From the NCBI GenBank assembly GCA_900444965.1, contig UFRQ01000003.1:248001-312000 (forward strand): 64,000 nucleotides of DNA. The letters are read 5' to 3'. This DNA comes from [Actinobacillus] rossii. GTDB taxonomy: Bacteria > Pseudomonadota > Gammaproteobacteria > Enterobacterales > Pasteurellaceae. The position numbers and the translations under genes were made by a program. The notes below the pieces were generated by a model. It had not been told where the DNA came from, searched no databases, and saw only the letters and a list, made by a program, of their open reading frames with translations. This document shows positions 48,543-58,008 of the stretch, in pieces. Each line of letters begins with the position of its first letter. The first letter of the stretch is position 1.

Positions 48543-48951
48543 CTTGCGACTGCTCCGCGGTATTTTGATTTAAATCATTTTTCCCCTTGCTGGCGGACTT
48601 CCACCAGTCAATTATGACCGGCTGAAACTCGCCTTTTTCTACATTATCGATATGCTCCGCCAATTCATTAAACTGCTGAATTAAATAACGTGCCCCATTT
48701 CTGAAAGCCTTGTATTGTTTGTTTTGCTCTGCTGATAGGGGTGTCGTATTTTTTAGGACACTCCCCACCAAAGAAAGCCCCATTTGCAACCGCTCAGCAA
48801 GCTCGATACATTCCTTAGCCTGTAACTTTTTGAAGTGATAGCAGTCGGGAAAATCGCTTTTACAGCGTTCTGCGCTTTGCTTTGAAATAGCAAAAGTGCG
48901 GTTAAATTGTGGGTAGGTTTTGAATGTAGGTTTTAATATTGGTTTGCTCAT
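48532..48951 (-). CDS. Small protein of unknown function
   Basis: A 139-residue basic, helical protein. The start at 48951 (MSKPILKPTFKTYPQFNRTF) is placed directly after the upstream stop. It contains an uptake sequence near 48894. The end (KGKNDLNQNTAEQSQDEM) is low-complexity. No family recognised. Confidence 0.5.
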   Translation of the reverse strand: MSKPILKPTFKTYPQFNRTFAISKQSAERCKSDFPDCYHFKKLQAKECIELAERLQMGLSLVGSVLKNTTPLSAEQNKQYKAFRNGARYLIQQFNELAEHIDNVEKGEFQPVIIDWWKSASKGKNDLNQNTAEQSQDEM

Positions 48952-48952
48952 T

Positions 48953-49420
48953 TTATTTCTTACCGCCATTGATACGTTTTTCTGCAAAGAGTAAATCCAT
49001 CTTTTCCCTGTTCGCCTTGCTCATCATCTCTAGTGTAATTTCTCTGCTTGTATTGTGTTCAATCAAAGGATTAACACGCTCGCTATATTGTGAATGTTCA
49101 TAGACATATCTAACACTGTCCGCCACTTCATCGTCAATTCTTAGCGGTGTATTAGTTTCTTGCTGATGATAGGCTATAATCGCCAAAGCTTCTTTAAATG
49201 CGCTCGCTCCTGCCATTTCAACGGTAATGAAATCATCAATATCAAGCCATAAGGTTCCGTTATAAAATGGCGTACCGTCATCGTGTTGCTGTAATTCAAG
49301 TGTGATATTCGGGAAATCTAAACTGCTTAATGTTGCTTTGATTGGTGCTTTCATCAGCTCGCCAATTCCTACGAGTGATAGGTCATATTTAAGTTTGTTT
49401 TCGTGTGTGTTATTTGTCAT
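48953..49420 (-). CDS. Small protein of unknown function
   Basis: A 155-residue acidic soluble protein (MTNNTHENKLKYDLSLVGIG; later FYNGTLWLDIDDFITVEMAG). It resembles no family I can name. It is co-directional with its neighbours and leaves a 42-base gap to the Rha-like gene, enough for a separate ribosome site. Confidence 0.5.
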   Translation of the reverse strand: MTNNTHENKLKYDLSLVGIGELMKAPIKATLSSLDFPNITLELQQHDDGTPFYNGTLWLDIDDFITVEMAGASAFKEALAIIAYHQQETNTPLRIDDEVADSVRYVYEHSQYSERVNPLIEHNTSREITLEMMSKANREKMDLLFAEKRINGGKK

Positions 49421-49462
49421 TTTGTTTCCTTTTCTATTGATTTAAACCAACTAAAGCATGCG

Positions 49463-49792
49463 CTATTTCGTTGCTGTGCTTGTTCCTTGTTTGTTGATTA
49501 ATCCATTACGTACCTTGAAATACATTGCACTAAAGGTTAGTTCATCACGTCTCTTCCCATAAGGTAAATTAAGTTTTAGCATTGTTGCATTTTCACTTGT
49601 TAGCATAACCGGCTGAAAATTCAGCTCGTTAAAATCATCTGAACAATCTAAATTTTCGATAGCTTGTAAAACATTTTTATGTTCTTTGCCAAAAACATGC
49701 GCCACGTCTCGGCTAGTGGTCATGGCATTGCCTTTGATGTCTTTAACGATATACGCAAATAAATCTGCGGTGATAGGGTAGTTATTTGTCAT
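49463..49792 (-). CDS. Rha-family phage regulatory protein, short form
   Basis: A 109-residue protein with the Rha domain start (MTTSRDVAHVFGKEHKNVLQ, AIENL, ELNFQPV), as in phi-80/lambdoid Rha proteins linked to IHF-dependent growth. Full Rha proteins are usually longer. After NFQPV the sequence departs from the usual pattern (TKDGF-like block absent), and a neighbouring frame reads YLMGRDVMN before a stop, so the tail may be frameshifted. The start at 49792 overlaps the upstream gene by 11 bases. Confidence 0.6.
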   Translation of the reverse strand: MTNNYPITADLFAYIVKDIKGNAMTTSRDVAHVFGKEHKNVLQAIENLDCSDDFNELNFQPVMLTSENATMLKLNLPYGKRRDELTFSAMYFKVRNGLINKQGTSTATK

Positions 49793-50063
49793 TTTTATAC
49801 TGTCCTTTGTGTTGTTGGTGGTCGCCTTGTGGTTCACTTAGTAGGGTGTAAACTGCAATCCTATTGTGTTTTATGCCTGATTGGTCTATTTCTGTTCGGG
49901 TGCTAGTGATGATTTCATAACCTTGTTTTTTTAATTCCATAATGCGCGGGGCGGGTGAGCAAATCCCCTTGGCGCGCAACTCTAACGTGCTATGTGGTCG
50001 TTCTCTTAACAATGCTTTGATTAGGGCTCTTTGGCTTGCTGTTGAAGTGTTAGTTAATTTCAT
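49782..50063 (-). CDS. Winged-helix-type small regulatory protein
   Basis: A 93-residue protein (MKLTNTSTASQRALIKALLR). RPHSTLELRAKGICSPAPRI and MELKKQGYEI fit a small winged helix-turn-helix like those found in phage elements. Its end overlaps the start of the Rha-like gene. The Gln/His/Lys-rich tail is unstructured. Confidence 0.55.
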   Translation of the reverse strand: MKLTNTSTASQRALIKALLRERPHSTLELRAKGICSPAPRIMELKKQGYEIITSTRTEIDQSGIKHNRIAVYTLLSEPQGDHQQHKGQYKNDK

Positions 50064-50079
50064 ATCTTCACTCCATAGA

Positions 50080-50262
50080 TTAAGAATTAATGTAGGCTTG
50101 AATATCTGCTAAACGCCAGCGCGTGGCACGTCCGCACTTCTTAGGCTGTGGGAATAATCCTTTTTTAATATGTTCGTAAATTGTGGTAGTAGATAAACCT
50201 GTCATCTCTTTGACGCGGTCAAGCTTGATAAGTAAGGTTTCTTGAGTAGTTTCTGTTGTCAT
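50080..50262 (-). CDS. AlpA-family regulator / excisionase-like protein
   Basis: A 60-residue MerR-like helix-turn-helix protein (LIKLDRVKEMTGLSTTTIYE, HIKKGLFPQPKKCG, WRLADIQAYI), the canonical AlpA pattern. AlpA proteins activate the integrase gene of P4-like elements and promote excision. Position at the head of the operon, on the same strand as the integrase, fits this role. Confidence 0.85.
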   Translation of the reverse strand: MTTETTQETLLIKLDRVKEMTGLSTTTIYEHIKKGLFPQPKKCGRATRWRLADIQAYINS

Positions 50263-50321
50263 TTGCCTAACGCTCCTTTTGTGTTTCTAGGTGCGTTAAA
50301 TTATTTCTTAATAAAATAAAA

Positions 50322-50360
50322 AAACGGTTAATTAGCCAAATTTGCGCTAAATAACCGTTT
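50322..50360 (-). terminator. Terminator after the 223-residue gene
   Basis: On the minus strand AAACGGTTA pairs with TAACCGTTT, followed by TTTTATTTTATT, 25 bases after the stop at 50385. Confidence 0.75.
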
Positions 50361-50384
50361 AAATATTTCTTTATGATTTAATTG

Positions 50385-51056
50385 TTATGCTTGTATTTTT
50401 TCTATTTCTACATCTTTTAGCCAGTTAGCTAAGGTCTGTCCGCTAACTGGTATTTTTATACCTTTTAACTCAAATGCTCGCTGTATTTTTCCGTTTGCGT
50501 GCGTTATCCCATCGCTTGCGGTGATATGTTTTCTAGGATTATTAGCAACATCTTCGCCAAAATAAACAGCAAGCAATGATTTTATTACTTTGTCTTTATT
50601 TCTATTCTCTCTCGTGCTTGTTTTTTTTATCTCGTTGTTTTTGCTCTCTTCTCTTAGGTTAATACCTAAATACTCCTCAATCTCATTTCTATAAAACGCC
50701 AAAATCTTCAATTGTTCAAAACATTCTTCTATGTCGTCTTCATTAACAACGCCTCTGATCGCTTCTGATAGTTTACTGTAGCTTTCTATTGGGGGCGGTT
50801 CTATTTCAAATATTAAATCTCTGTCTTTTATATTAAATAATCGTGGTTTTTTATCTGTTGATTTCAGCTTGTACAGAATGAATAGCAATGAATTTTTAAT
50901 AGTAAAGCCAAATTCTTTTGCTGTTTCTTTTACCACGTCAGCTACACTAATGAAGAGAAAAGACAACACATTTAAAATGCGATCATCATTTTTAGTATCT
51001 TCTATTAGTCTAAATTCCATTGGTTCAAGTAAAGGCAATTTTTCTTCTAAATTCAT
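50385..51056 (-). CDS. Protein of unknown function
   Basis: A 223-residue soluble protein (MNLEEKLPLLEPMEFRLIED). The C-terminal third (HITASDGITHANGKIQRAFE; IPVSGQTLANWLKD) looks like a helix-turn-helix-type DNA-binding fold, and the centre is acidic and helical. It has its own terminator and lies between integrase and AlpA, a common place for element regulators. No family is recognised. Confidence 0.5.
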   Translation of the reverse strand: MNLEEKLPLLEPMEFRLIEDTKNDDRILNVLSFLFISVADVVKETAKEFGFTIKNSLLFILYKLKSTDKKPRLFNIKDRDLIFEIEPPPIESYSKLSEAIRGVVNEDDIEECFEQLKILAFYRNEIEEYLGINLREESKNNEIKKTSTRENRNKDKVIKSLLAVYFGEDVANNPRKHITASDGITHANGKIQRAFELKGIKIPVSGQTLANWLKDVEIEKIQA

Positions 51057-51183
51057 TACATTACACTACCTTATTTTGTAAGAATTGTTTGTATTGGTTC
51101 AGTTCGTTATTGTTCGTTATGTTATTTTAAAGCACGTTTTAATATAGTTCAAATATTGAACAATATTAAAATTTAGTGTAAAA

Positions 51184-51208
51184 TCGCCTACCCTTTAGGT
51201 AGTTGGGT
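51184..51208. other. Hairpin upstream of the 223-residue gene
   Basis: CTACCC...GGGTAG with an internal TTTAGG/TAGTT loop lies between the gene at 50385-51056 and the integrase terminator. It has no evident T tract on the minus strand; a leader or weak terminator is possible. Confidence 0.3.
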
Positions 51209-51247
51209 AGATAAAAAAATAATATGCTTTTTTTTGCAAAAACACAT

Positions 51248-51283
51248 AAAAAAACCGTTAGGGGATTAATCCTAACGGTTTTT
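51248..51283 (-). terminator. Integrase terminator
   Basis: AAAACCGTTAGG (51251-51262) pairs with CCTAACGGTTTT (51271-51282). On the minus strand a T run follows, directly after the integrase stop. Confidence 0.85.
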
Positions 51284-51295
51284 GTTGGTGGTGGA

Positions 51296-52513
51296 CTATA
51301 AACCATTTGAACAGCTTTCTACATAATCGCCCCATATTTGCATGACCTTTCTGCGCTCTTCCAAATAATCCGCTCTATTGTAAGCTTTGCGTACTTGGTC
51401 TTTAATACCGTGCGCTAAACAGCTTTCTATTACGTCAGAATTTATTAAACGCTCATTTAGGTATGTGCTCGCTATAGCTCTCATCCCATGGGAAACTAAA
51501 CGCCCATGAAAACCAATTAGGCGCAAGGCTCTGTTTGCGGTCTGCTTGTTCATTGGTTGCTGTGGTTTAATCTCGCTCTGAAAAATATAAGGACTGTTAC
51601 ACGATATTACACGCATTTTCTCAAGTATCGCCAGTGATTGAGTTGATAACGGTATAACATGCGCGACTTTCATTTTCATCTTATGCGCTGGAATAGTCCA
51701 CGTCTTCGCGTCTAGGTCGATTTCTTCCCATAATGCGCCTACACTCTCATTAGGGCGCGTCATTGTTAACAACTGCCATTTGATCAATAGTTTTGTTTGT
51801 GTACTTAGCTGATAATCTTTAAGTGTGGTTAATAATTCGGGCAATTCTTCGGGGCGTATTGTCTTGTAATGTTCGGCTTTTGGTCTGCTATAATGGTCTT
51901 TTACATTCACGCACTTATTAAACTCTAACGCATTACAGTTAACAGCAAATTTCATTACGCGATTTAATAATGCTATGGCACGATCTCGCGTTTCTGCTCG
52001 CCCCCTTTCGTCTAACGGTCTAATCGTTTGAATAACTTGCTTAGGTGTAATGCTTTCTATAGGCATAGTACCTAATTCAGGCAATAAATATTTAGTAATG
52101 ATAGTCCAGTTCTTAGTAAATGTTTCTTCCTTTAACTCGCCATTCTTAACATCCACTAGCATTTTAGCTTTCCACTGCTCCGCAAGGTGTAAAAATGTAT
52201 TTTCGCGCCTTGCTTGCTCTTCTTCCTGTCTCTGTTGTCGGTGTTCCTGTGGGTCAATATCTTGCGCCAATAATGCGCGATATTCTTCACGCATAGCACG
52301 CGCTTGCGCTAAAGATACATTAGGGAAAGTGCCTAGACTTATCTCTGTTCTTGCTTTGCTATAAGGTTTGAAATAATTAAACCGCCATATTTTCACGCCT
52401 GTTTTCTTCACAAGCAAAAACAACCCCTTACCATCCATAAGTTTATAATCTGCAGTTTTCGCTTTTGCATTATTCACTTCTGTGTTTGTTAATGCCTTAG
52501 TTATTCTAGCCAT
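51296..52513 (-). CDS. int: P4-type tyrosine integrase
   Basis: A 405-residue site-specific recombinase. The N-terminal DUF4102 arm-binding domain (LMDGKGLFLLVKKTGVKIWR, SLGTFPNVSLAQAR) is followed by a core-binding domain and the catalytic domain with Arg in TMTRPNESVGALW, HGMR (LVSHGMRAIAST), and the late His and Tyr in CLAHGIKDQVRKAYNRADYL. All catalytic residues seem present. It starts 226 bases from the 3' end of tRNA-Ile2, the usual geometry for integration into a tRNA gene. Confidence 0.94.
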   Translation of the reverse strand: MARITKALTNTEVNNAKAKTADYKLMDGKGLFLLVKKTGVKIWRFNYFKPYSKARTEISLGTFPNVSLAQARAMREEYRALLAQDIDPQEHRQQRQEEEQARRENTFLHLAEQWKAKMLVDVKNGELKEETFTKNWTIITKYLLPELGTMPIESITPKQVIQTIRPLDERGRAETRDRAIALLNRVMKFAVNCNALEFNKCVNVKDHYSRPKAEHYKTIRPEELPELLTTLKDYQLSTQTKLLIKWQLLTMTRPNESVGALWEEIDLDAKTWTIPAHKMKMKVAHVIPLSTQSLAILEKMRVISCNSPYIFQSEIKPQQPMNKQTANRALRLIGFHGRLVSHGMRAIASTYLNERLINSDVIESCLAHGIKDQVRKAYNRADYLEERRKVMQIWGDYVESCSNGL

Positions 52514-52738
52514 TCTTCACCAAGCCTTTATTTATAAGGGATTAGCGCATTTTAGGAGTACGCCAAAAGTACCATAGTAGGATCGTACTCCTAAACATAC
52601 TCCTAAAATTTCAGGCTGTAAACGTATAAAGGCGAAAGAAAACGAATGAAGAAAAAAACAAGAAAGGCGATAAAGTCAGTATTTATAAGGGGTTATTGAA
52701 GATTAGCGAACGATAGCGAAAGAAGAAAAAAGATAATT

Positions 52739-52814
52739 TGGTGCCCCCAGCTGGGATTGAACCAGCGACCAAACGATTATGAGTCGTCTGCTCTAACCGC
52801 TGAGCTATGGGGGC
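52739..52814 (-). tRNA. ileX: tRNA-Ile2 (anticodon CAU, lysidine-modified type)
   Basis: A 76-base cloverleaf with encoded CCA. The acceptor stem GCCCCCA/TGGGGGC, D arm GCTCAGCGGTTAGAGC, anticodon loop CTCATAA and T stem GCTGG/CCAGC all pair. The anticodon is CAT. The body (GACGACTCATAATCGTTTGG) resembles E. coli ileX rather than elongator or initiator Met, so it likely reads AUA after TilS modification. It can be mislabelled as tRNA-Met. It is the probable attachment site of the adjacent element. Confidence 0.88.
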
Positions 52815-52896
52815 ATAAGAAACTTCGCAAATGCAAAGTGCAGTCGATTATATTGGAATATTGACTTAAAGTCTAGGACGGAGCGTGAATATCAAT

Positions 52897-52927
52897 AAAA
52901 AAGGTCTAGTTTTTGCTAGACCTTTGT
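52897..52927 (-). terminator. Terminator of the rpsU-dnaG-rpoD operon
   Basis: On the minus strand AAAGGTCTAG-CAAAAA-CTAGACCTTT is followed by TTTATT, 29 bases after the rpoD stop. Confidence 0.9.
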
Positions 52928-52955
52928 TTTATCTGAATATTATTTGTTCAACCAA

Positions 52956-54821
52956 CTATTCATCTAAGAAACTACGCAGAGTTTCTGAACGACTTGGATG
53001 ACGTAATTTACGCAATGCTTTCGCTTCAATTTGGCGAATACGTTCGCGGGTAACATCAAATTGTTTACCCACTTCTTCAAGAGTATGGTCAGTATTCATA
53101 TCAATACCGAAACGCATACGTAATACTTTCGCTTCACGCGGTGTTAATCCTTCAAGCACTTCGTGTGTTGCCGCACGCAGACTTTGCGCAGTCGCACTAT
53201 CTAACGGTAATTCTAGCGTATTATCTTCAATAAAATCACCTAAATGCGAATCATCGTCATCACCAATTGGTGTTTCCATCGAAATCGGTTCTTTTGCAAT
53301 CTTCAACACTTTACGAATTTTATCTTCAGGCATTCCCATACGTTCTGCCAGTTCTTCAGGTGTCGCTTCGCGTCCCATTTCTTGTAGGCATTGACGAGAA
53401 ATACGATTAAGCTTGTTAATTGTTTCGATCATATGCACCGGAATACGAATTGTTCGTGCTTGGTCAGCAATAGAACGTGTAATTGCCTGACGAATCCACC
53501 ATGTCGCATAAGTCGAGAATTTATAACCGCGACGATATTCAAATTTATCTACCGCTTTCATCAAACCGATGTTGCCTTCTTGAATTAAATCTAAGAATTG
53601 TAAACCACGGTTGGTGTATTTTTTCGCAATAGAAATAACAAGACGTAAATTCGCTTCCACCATTTCTTTCTTCGCGCGGCGAGCTTTTAATTCACCTTGA
53701 GCCACACGATCACCGATATCTCGAATTTGCGTAATAGTTAAATTAGTTTCCGTCTCAATTGCTTGTAATTTCGCAATGGCATCACGAATATTATCCGCAT
53801 ATTTTTCTAATTTTTCAGAGTAAGGTTTTTTACTACTAAGTACTTTTACCAACCAAGCATCTGTCATTTCTTTCGCATTACCGAATGCCTTAGTAAAATC
53901 ATCTTTTGGCATTTTCGCGTAATCTACTGCCCAACGTTGAATTTGACGTTCTTCCGAACGAATGCGTTTCATTAAATTACGCATTGGAATAACTAAGTTA
54001 TCAAATTGACGTGGCACTAAACGGAATTGCGTAAAAATTTCGGACAATGCTTTAATTTCGTCTCTTGATTTCTTGTTAGTGCGACCATGTTTAGCAATAA
54101 CTTCAATTGTTTTTGCGTGTTGTATTTTTAGCGCAGTAAACTTCTCACGCGCGACTTCTGGATCGATAGAGTTATCACTATCATCCGTTGAACTATCACT
54201 ATCATCGCTTTCTTCAACATCATCATCTGAATCTGCCGCAACAACATCAACGTCGTCGTCATCAACTAATTCTTCATCTAATACAGAGGGAACATCTTCG
54301 GTTAATTCATTTGGATCAACAAAACCCGTAATTAAATCCCCTAAACGTACTGTTCCGCCTTCTACTTGTTCATATTGTTCTAATAAGAAAGATAAGGCTT
54401 CTGGATATTCTGCGACTGTACTTTGAACTTCATTAATACCATCTTCAATACGTTTCGCAATATCAATTTCACCTTCACGATCAAGCAGTTCTACGCTCCC
54501 CATTTCACGCATATACATACGTACCGGATCTGTCGTACGACCTAATTCAGCTTCTACGCTTGAAAGTACTTGTGTCGCTTCTTCTACCGCATCGTCATCT
54601 GTATCCGTAATGTTTTCATTCAAAATTAAATCATCGGCATCCGGTGCTGTATCTAACACTTGAATACCCATATCATTAATCATCTGAATAATGTCTTCGA
54701 TTTGATCAGTATCTACCAATTCTTCAGGAAGATGGTCATTAACTTCCGCAAAGGTTAAATATCCTTGCTCCTTCCCTTGGGCGATTAACAATTTCAGTTG
54801 TGATTGTGGATTTTGATCCAT
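52956..54821 (-). CDS. rpoD: RNA polymerase sigma-70 factor RpoD
   Basis: The 621-residue housekeeping sigma factor. Region 1.1 lies at the N-terminus ([20 protein letters not shown]). The acidic insert [20 protein letters not shown] precedes region 2 ([40 protein letters not shown]), region 3, and region 4.2 ([20 protein letters not shown]). Complete, last gene of the macromolecular synthesis operon. Confidence 0.99.
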   Translation of the reverse strand: MDQNPQSQLKLLIAQGKEQGYLTFAEVNDHLPEELVDTDQIEDIIQMINDMGIQVLDTAPDADDLILNENITDTDDDAVEEATQVLSSVEAELGRTTDPVRMYMREMGSVELLDREGEIDIAKRIEDGINEVQSTVAEYPEALSFLLEQYEQVEGGTVRLGDLITGFVDPNELTEDVPSVLDEELVDDDDVDVVAADSDDDVEESDDSDSSTDDSDNSIDPEVAREKFTALKIQHAKTIEVIAKHGRTNKKSRDEIKALSEIFTQFRLVPRQFDNLVIPMRNLMKRIRSEERQIQRWAVDYAKMPKDDFTKAFGNAKEMTDAWLVKVLSSKKPYSEKLEKYADNIRDAIAKLQAIETETNLTITQIRDIGDRVAQGELKARRAKKEMVEANLRLVISIAKKYTNRGLQFLDLIQEGNIGLMKAVDKFEYRRGYKFSTYATWWIRQAITRSIADQARTIRIPVHMIETINKLNRISRQCLQEMGREATPEELAERMGMPEDKIRKVLKIAKEPISMETPIGDDDDSHLGDFIEDNTLELPLDSATAQSLRAATHEVLEGLTPREAKVLRMRFGIDMNTDHTLEEVGKQFDVTRERIRQIEAKALRKLRHPSRSETLRSFLDE

Positions 54822-54901
54822 AAGAATCCGCCTTTGATTAATTTATGGTTTCGAATTAGAAATAGTGGCGATTCTACCACTAAATCTATGCTTTCTCTAA
54901 T

Positions 54902-56674
54902 TTATTTTATACTGCTCAATAATTGTGCAAGCTCTTGTTTTTCCTGCACATCCAAACCGCTACTACGATCCTTGCCAATTAATTCTTCAATGCGCTGTTC
55001 AGTAAGTTGATTCGCATAATAAGCCAAGGTTTCCACAAAGGTAGTCTCGATTTGTTCATCTTCAATTAAGTGATCCCATATAGCTAACATTTCAAGAGGC
55101 TTAGCAAAATTTGTATCACGATAATGCTCTAAAATTTGCCCCATTGTGATACCAACATTATCACGGCAAAGTGCGGTCAAATTTTCGAGTAAATCTACCC
55201 CCGCCACATCGCGTTTTAAGGCTTTAAAAAGACTTAAATCATAAGGTAGTTGTGCCAGTTGCGGATTTTGCAACAACAGTGCTACCATCACACGCATTGG
55301 TGTTCGTTTCATTTCAGGTAAATTTTTGATCGCACTTTTTGCTGTATTTTCTATTTTGGGTTGATATGCAAACAGTTTTTCTAACTGAATTGGATTGATA
55401 ATGCCCAATTTTTGTCCCAATGCATTCTGCAAATACAAACGCAATGTCTCACCTGAAACGCGATTTATCAATGGTACAGCCAAAGAGGCTAGCTTGCTTT
55501 TCCCTTCTTTTGTTGCTAAATCAATATGTTGTCTCAGCAAATGTTCAAATAAAAATTCTTCTAAGCTCTGAGCTTGTTGAACGTATTGTTCAAACCCCGC
55601 TTTACCATATTGACGAATATAAGTATCAGGATCTTCACCATCAGGTAAAAAAACAAACTTCAACTGACGCCCATCTTCCAAATAAGGCAAAGCATTTTCG
55701 AGAGCACGCCAGGCTGCATCCCGCCCCGCTCGGTCACCATCATAACAACAAACAATTTGCTCTGTTGAACGGAAAGCCAATTGAATTTGCTCTGGCGTCG
55801 TCGCCGTACCTAAAGAGGCGACCGCATAATCCACACCAAATTGCGCCAAGGCAACTACATCCATATAGCCTTCCACCACCAGCAACATTTCTGGGTTATC
55901 GTTAGCTTGCAACGCTTCAAATAACCCATAAAGTTCATTGCCTTTATGGTAGGTTACCGTTTCCGATGAATTCAAATATTTCGGACGCTCATCACCTAAT
56001 ACCCGCCCACCAAAAGCAATCGTGCGCCCACGACGATCTCGAATAGGAAACATCACACGGTTGCGGAAAGCATCGTACGCCTTACCACGTTCACTACGTT
56101 TCAACATTCCCAAGTCAAATAAACGATCTTGCTCTTCTTTAGTTTGACCAAATTTATTTAGTATCAAATCAAACACGTCTGGCACAAAACCAATACCAAA
56201 ACGCTGAATAATTTCCGCAGATAAGCCCCGCTGTTGCAAATAAGCAAGGGCATTATCATGTTTAGGTAGCTCTGCCTGATATGTATGTGAAATTTCTTGC
56301 ATCAGTTCATAAAGATCTTTCTTGGCTTTATAACTGGCTTGAGATTTGAACGATTTTTTATCCGCACTTTGTTCCCGTGGTACATCTAACCCAAGCATAT
56401 TTGCAAGTTCTTCCACAGCTTCGACAAATTCTAATTTGTCATATTCCATTAAAAAACCAATAGCATTGCCGTGCGCACCGCACCCAAAACAATGATAAAA
56501 CTGTTTATTCTTGCTAACGGTAAAAGACGGCGTCTTTTCATGATGGAAAGGGCAACAGGCTTGATAATTATTAGAACCGGCTTTTTTAAGCTTAACACGA
56601 GAACCCACCACATCAACAATATCTGCTTTCGCAATAATATCATTAATAAAATCGCGCGGAATGAGACCTGCCAT
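54902..56674 (-). CDS. dnaG: DNA primase DnaG
   Basis: A 590-residue primase that makes RNA primers at the fork. The N-terminal CHC2 zinc finger uses C41, H44, C62 and C65 (CPFHHEKTPSF...YHCFGC). The Toprim core follows (MLLVVEGYMDVVALAQFGVD; CYDGDRAGRDAAWRA). The C-terminal helical domain would bind DnaB helicase. It lies between rpsU and rpoD as usual, with an attenuator upstream. Confidence 0.98.
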   Translation of the reverse strand: MAGLIPRDFINDIIAKADIVDVVGSRVKLKKAGSNNYQACCPFHHEKTPSFTVSKNKQFYHCFGCGAHGNAIGFLMEYDKLEFVEAVEELANMLGLDVPREQSADKKSFKSQASYKAKKDLYELMQEISHTYQAELPKHDNALAYLQQRGLSAEIIQRFGIGFVPDVFDLILNKFGQTKEEQDRLFDLGMLKRSERGKAYDAFRNRVMFPIRDRRGRTIAFGGRVLGDERPKYLNSSETVTYHKGNELYGLFEALQANDNPEMLLVVEGYMDVVALAQFGVDYAVASLGTATTPEQIQLAFRSTEQIVCCYDGDRAGRDAAWRALENALPYLEDGRQLKFVFLPDGEDPDTYIRQYGKAGFEQYVQQAQSLEEFLFEHLLRQHIDLATKEGKSKLASLAVPLINRVSGETLRLYLQNALGQKLGIINPIQLEKLFAYQPKIENTAKSAIKNLPEMKRTPMRVMVALLLQNPQLAQLPYDLSLFKALKRDVAGVDLLENLTALCRDNVGITMGQILEHYRDTNFAKPLEMLAIWDHLIEDEQIETTFVETLAYYANQLTEQRIEELIGKDRSSGLDVQEKQELAQLLSSIK

Positions 56675-56715
56675 AGTGAATCCTCTTGCGTCTAAAAAAT
56701 AAAACTACCTAAAGA

Positions 56716-56750
56716 AACAAAACCGCGATCCCACTGGCATCACGGTTTGT
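56716..56750 (-). terminator. Attenuator between rpsU and dnaG
   Basis: On the minus strand AACCGTGAT pairs with ATCGCGGTT (one G-T pair), followed by TTGTTTC. An internal terminator at this place lowers dnaG and rpoD transcription relative to rpsU in the E. coli operon; the same role is inferred. Confidence 0.75.
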
Positions 56751-56783
56751 TAAACTCGAGTTTTAATTCGTTAACGTGACGAA

Positions 56784-56999
56784 TTAGTATAAACGTGTGT
56801 TACGTGCATTTTCACGAGCTACGCGTTTAGCATGACGTTTTGCACGAGTTGCGTTTTCACGTTTACGAATGGTTGTTGGTTTTTCGTAGAATTCACGAGC
56901 GCGAACTTCTGCTAAAATACCTGCTTTTTCGCAAGAGCGTTTGAAACGACGCAATGCAACGTCAAATGATTCGTTTTCACGTACTTTAATTACTGGCAT
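56784..56999 (-). CDS. rpsU: Ribosomal protein S21
   Basis: A 71-residue, very basic 30S protein ([20 protein letters not shown]; tail [20 protein letters not shown]). First gene of the rpsU-dnaG-rpoD operon. Normal length. Confidence 0.98.
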   Translation of the reverse strand: MPVIKVRENESFDVALRRFKRSCEKAGILAEVRAREFYEKPTTIRKRENATRAKRHAKRVARENARNTRLY

Positions 57000-57083
57000 A
57001 TGCCATCACCTCTAGTAAAAATTTGATAATAAGTTAAGTTAATTTTGCAAAATTACTGAGCAACTTACTCAATAAGGGTCGTA

Positions 57084-57113
57084 ATTCTACTCTAGTTTTG
57101 TAGTAAAAGTAAA
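57084..57113 (-). promoter_or_regulatory. Predicted promoter of the rpsU-dnaG-rpoD operon
   Basis: On the minus strand TTTACT (57108-57113) and TAGAAT (57084-57089) are separated by 18 bases, about 85 bases upstream of the rpsU ATG. A reasonable sigma-70 match by eye only. Confidence 0.45.
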
Positions 57114-57141
57114 GTTTAAATTTAGATCCTAAAGGATCTTC

Positions 57142-57555
57142 TTAAAAATTACGCGCTAATTCTAAATGCCCACACCAAGCTAATGATCGGATAATTCGGC
57201 TAATTTTCTTTTCTTCGTGCCCGATATTTCGAAGCCAATAATGACGCGCTTTAAGTTTCTCTGTAAGAAAAACATTATTTCCTTCTCGATAAATACCGAA
57301 ATAGCTCATGACTTTATCAAATGAAGTGAGATATTTTTGTTGAATGTCTACATTTTGCTTAAAGAAAATTAAATCATCACCTAACAGTATAGGCGCTCAC
57401 CGATTCCATTTTGATGCTTGATTAATCGGGAATAACCATGCAATCCAAAAGTATCCACCACCAATCGCACTCGGCTTTAAATTCCAAAAAGATTGCAAAT
57501 CAAAACCTAATTCTGTTTTTCTCAAACCTAGATAAAACTCATTAATGGGATGCAT
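57142..57555 (-). pseudogene. OGFr_N-like (opioid growth factor receptor-related) protein with an in-frame stop
   Basis: The minus strand reads MHPINEFYLGLRKTELGFDL, then GGGYFWIAWLFPINQASKWNR, a TGA at 57397-57399 (codon 53), and on in the same frame APILLGDDLIFFKQNVDIQQ, YLTSFDKVMSYFGI, to a TAA at 57142. The pattern WLFP...APLL...F...L..SFD.ML.FYG is what I recall of the OGFr_N family, whose role in bacteria is unknown. There is only one lesion, so loss is recent or the stop is a sequencing error. The gene lies between rpsU and the small HTH-like ORF. Confidence 0.65.
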
Positions 57556-57627
57556 CTTCTTCTCCTAAAATTAGACTTTTTGCTAACTCAATTAATTATC
57601 TAAATTAACAATATTGTGTTACTTATT

Positions 57628-57807
57628 TTATGTTGTTAAGGTAGGATAACGATACTTTCTACCTGAATTGATAAACCTATTAAGTTCTGCAAGCAATTCT
57701 TTAGCAAGATTAAAATTAACAGAAAAATGTTGTTGAATATCTGAAATATTCAAATTTCTCATTTGGAAATAGTATTTAAATGCTGCGCTTAAAAGTGAAT
57801 TTTTCAT
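57628..57807 (-). CDS. Small HTH-like protein, possible FtsK-gamma-type winged helix
   Basis: A 59-residue frame (MKNSLLSAAFKYYFQMRNLN; then ISDIQQHFSVNFNLAKELLA; end RKYRYPTLTT). The ISDIQQHFSVNFNLAKELLA stretch resembles the recognition region of FtsK gamma domains (iSxIQRxFxIGYNRAxxLIE), which suggests a small winged-helix DNA-binding protein. An AAGA-type ribosome site precedes the ATG. It lies next to the OGFr_N-like pseudogene on the same strand. No function is assigned. Confidence 0.5.
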   Translation of the reverse strand: MKNSLLSAAFKYYFQMRNLNISDIQQHFSVNFNLAKELLAELNRFINSGRKYRYPTLTT

Positions 57808-58008
57808 AACTTATTTCTCGTCTTTTTAACTAAAATAAGTATAGGAATAAAAGCGACATATTGCGTCGCATAGATTCTTTTGAAAACATTCGAAATCTAC
57901 ATCTTGATTTGCTGTATATAAAATGCTCTCTACGCTGAGTTTTCAAAGGCGACAATCACACAAAAGTGCGGTAAAATTTCCGTTAATTTTGAATACATCG
58001 AGAATAAA

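Larger units (their letters stand above)
44917..52738. mobile_element. P4-like integrative element next to tRNA-Ile2 (left boundary unresolved)
   Basis: The stretch holds a tyrosine integrase beside a tRNA 3' end, an AlpA-type regulator, Rha and Ash/Icd-like genes and several small unknown genes all on the minus strand, with a replication-like repeat array. No structural phage genes are present, so a phage satellite or small integrative element is likely. The tRNA end is the probable right attachment site. On the left, the rhlB end shares only CCCAGCTG and nearby TTGAA with the tRNA 3' end, too little to claim a duplication. Confidence 0.65.

Noticed and set aside
52739..52814. Calling the CAT-anticodon tRNA a methionine tRNA
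   Set aside because: Stem and loop sequences resemble E. coli ileX, so tRNA-Ile2 is the better call. A TilS-determinant check would settle it.
57397..57399. Selenocysteine read-through at the TGA in the OGFr_N-like gene
   Set aside because: The family has no known selenocysteine, and I see no obvious SECIS hairpin directly downstream.
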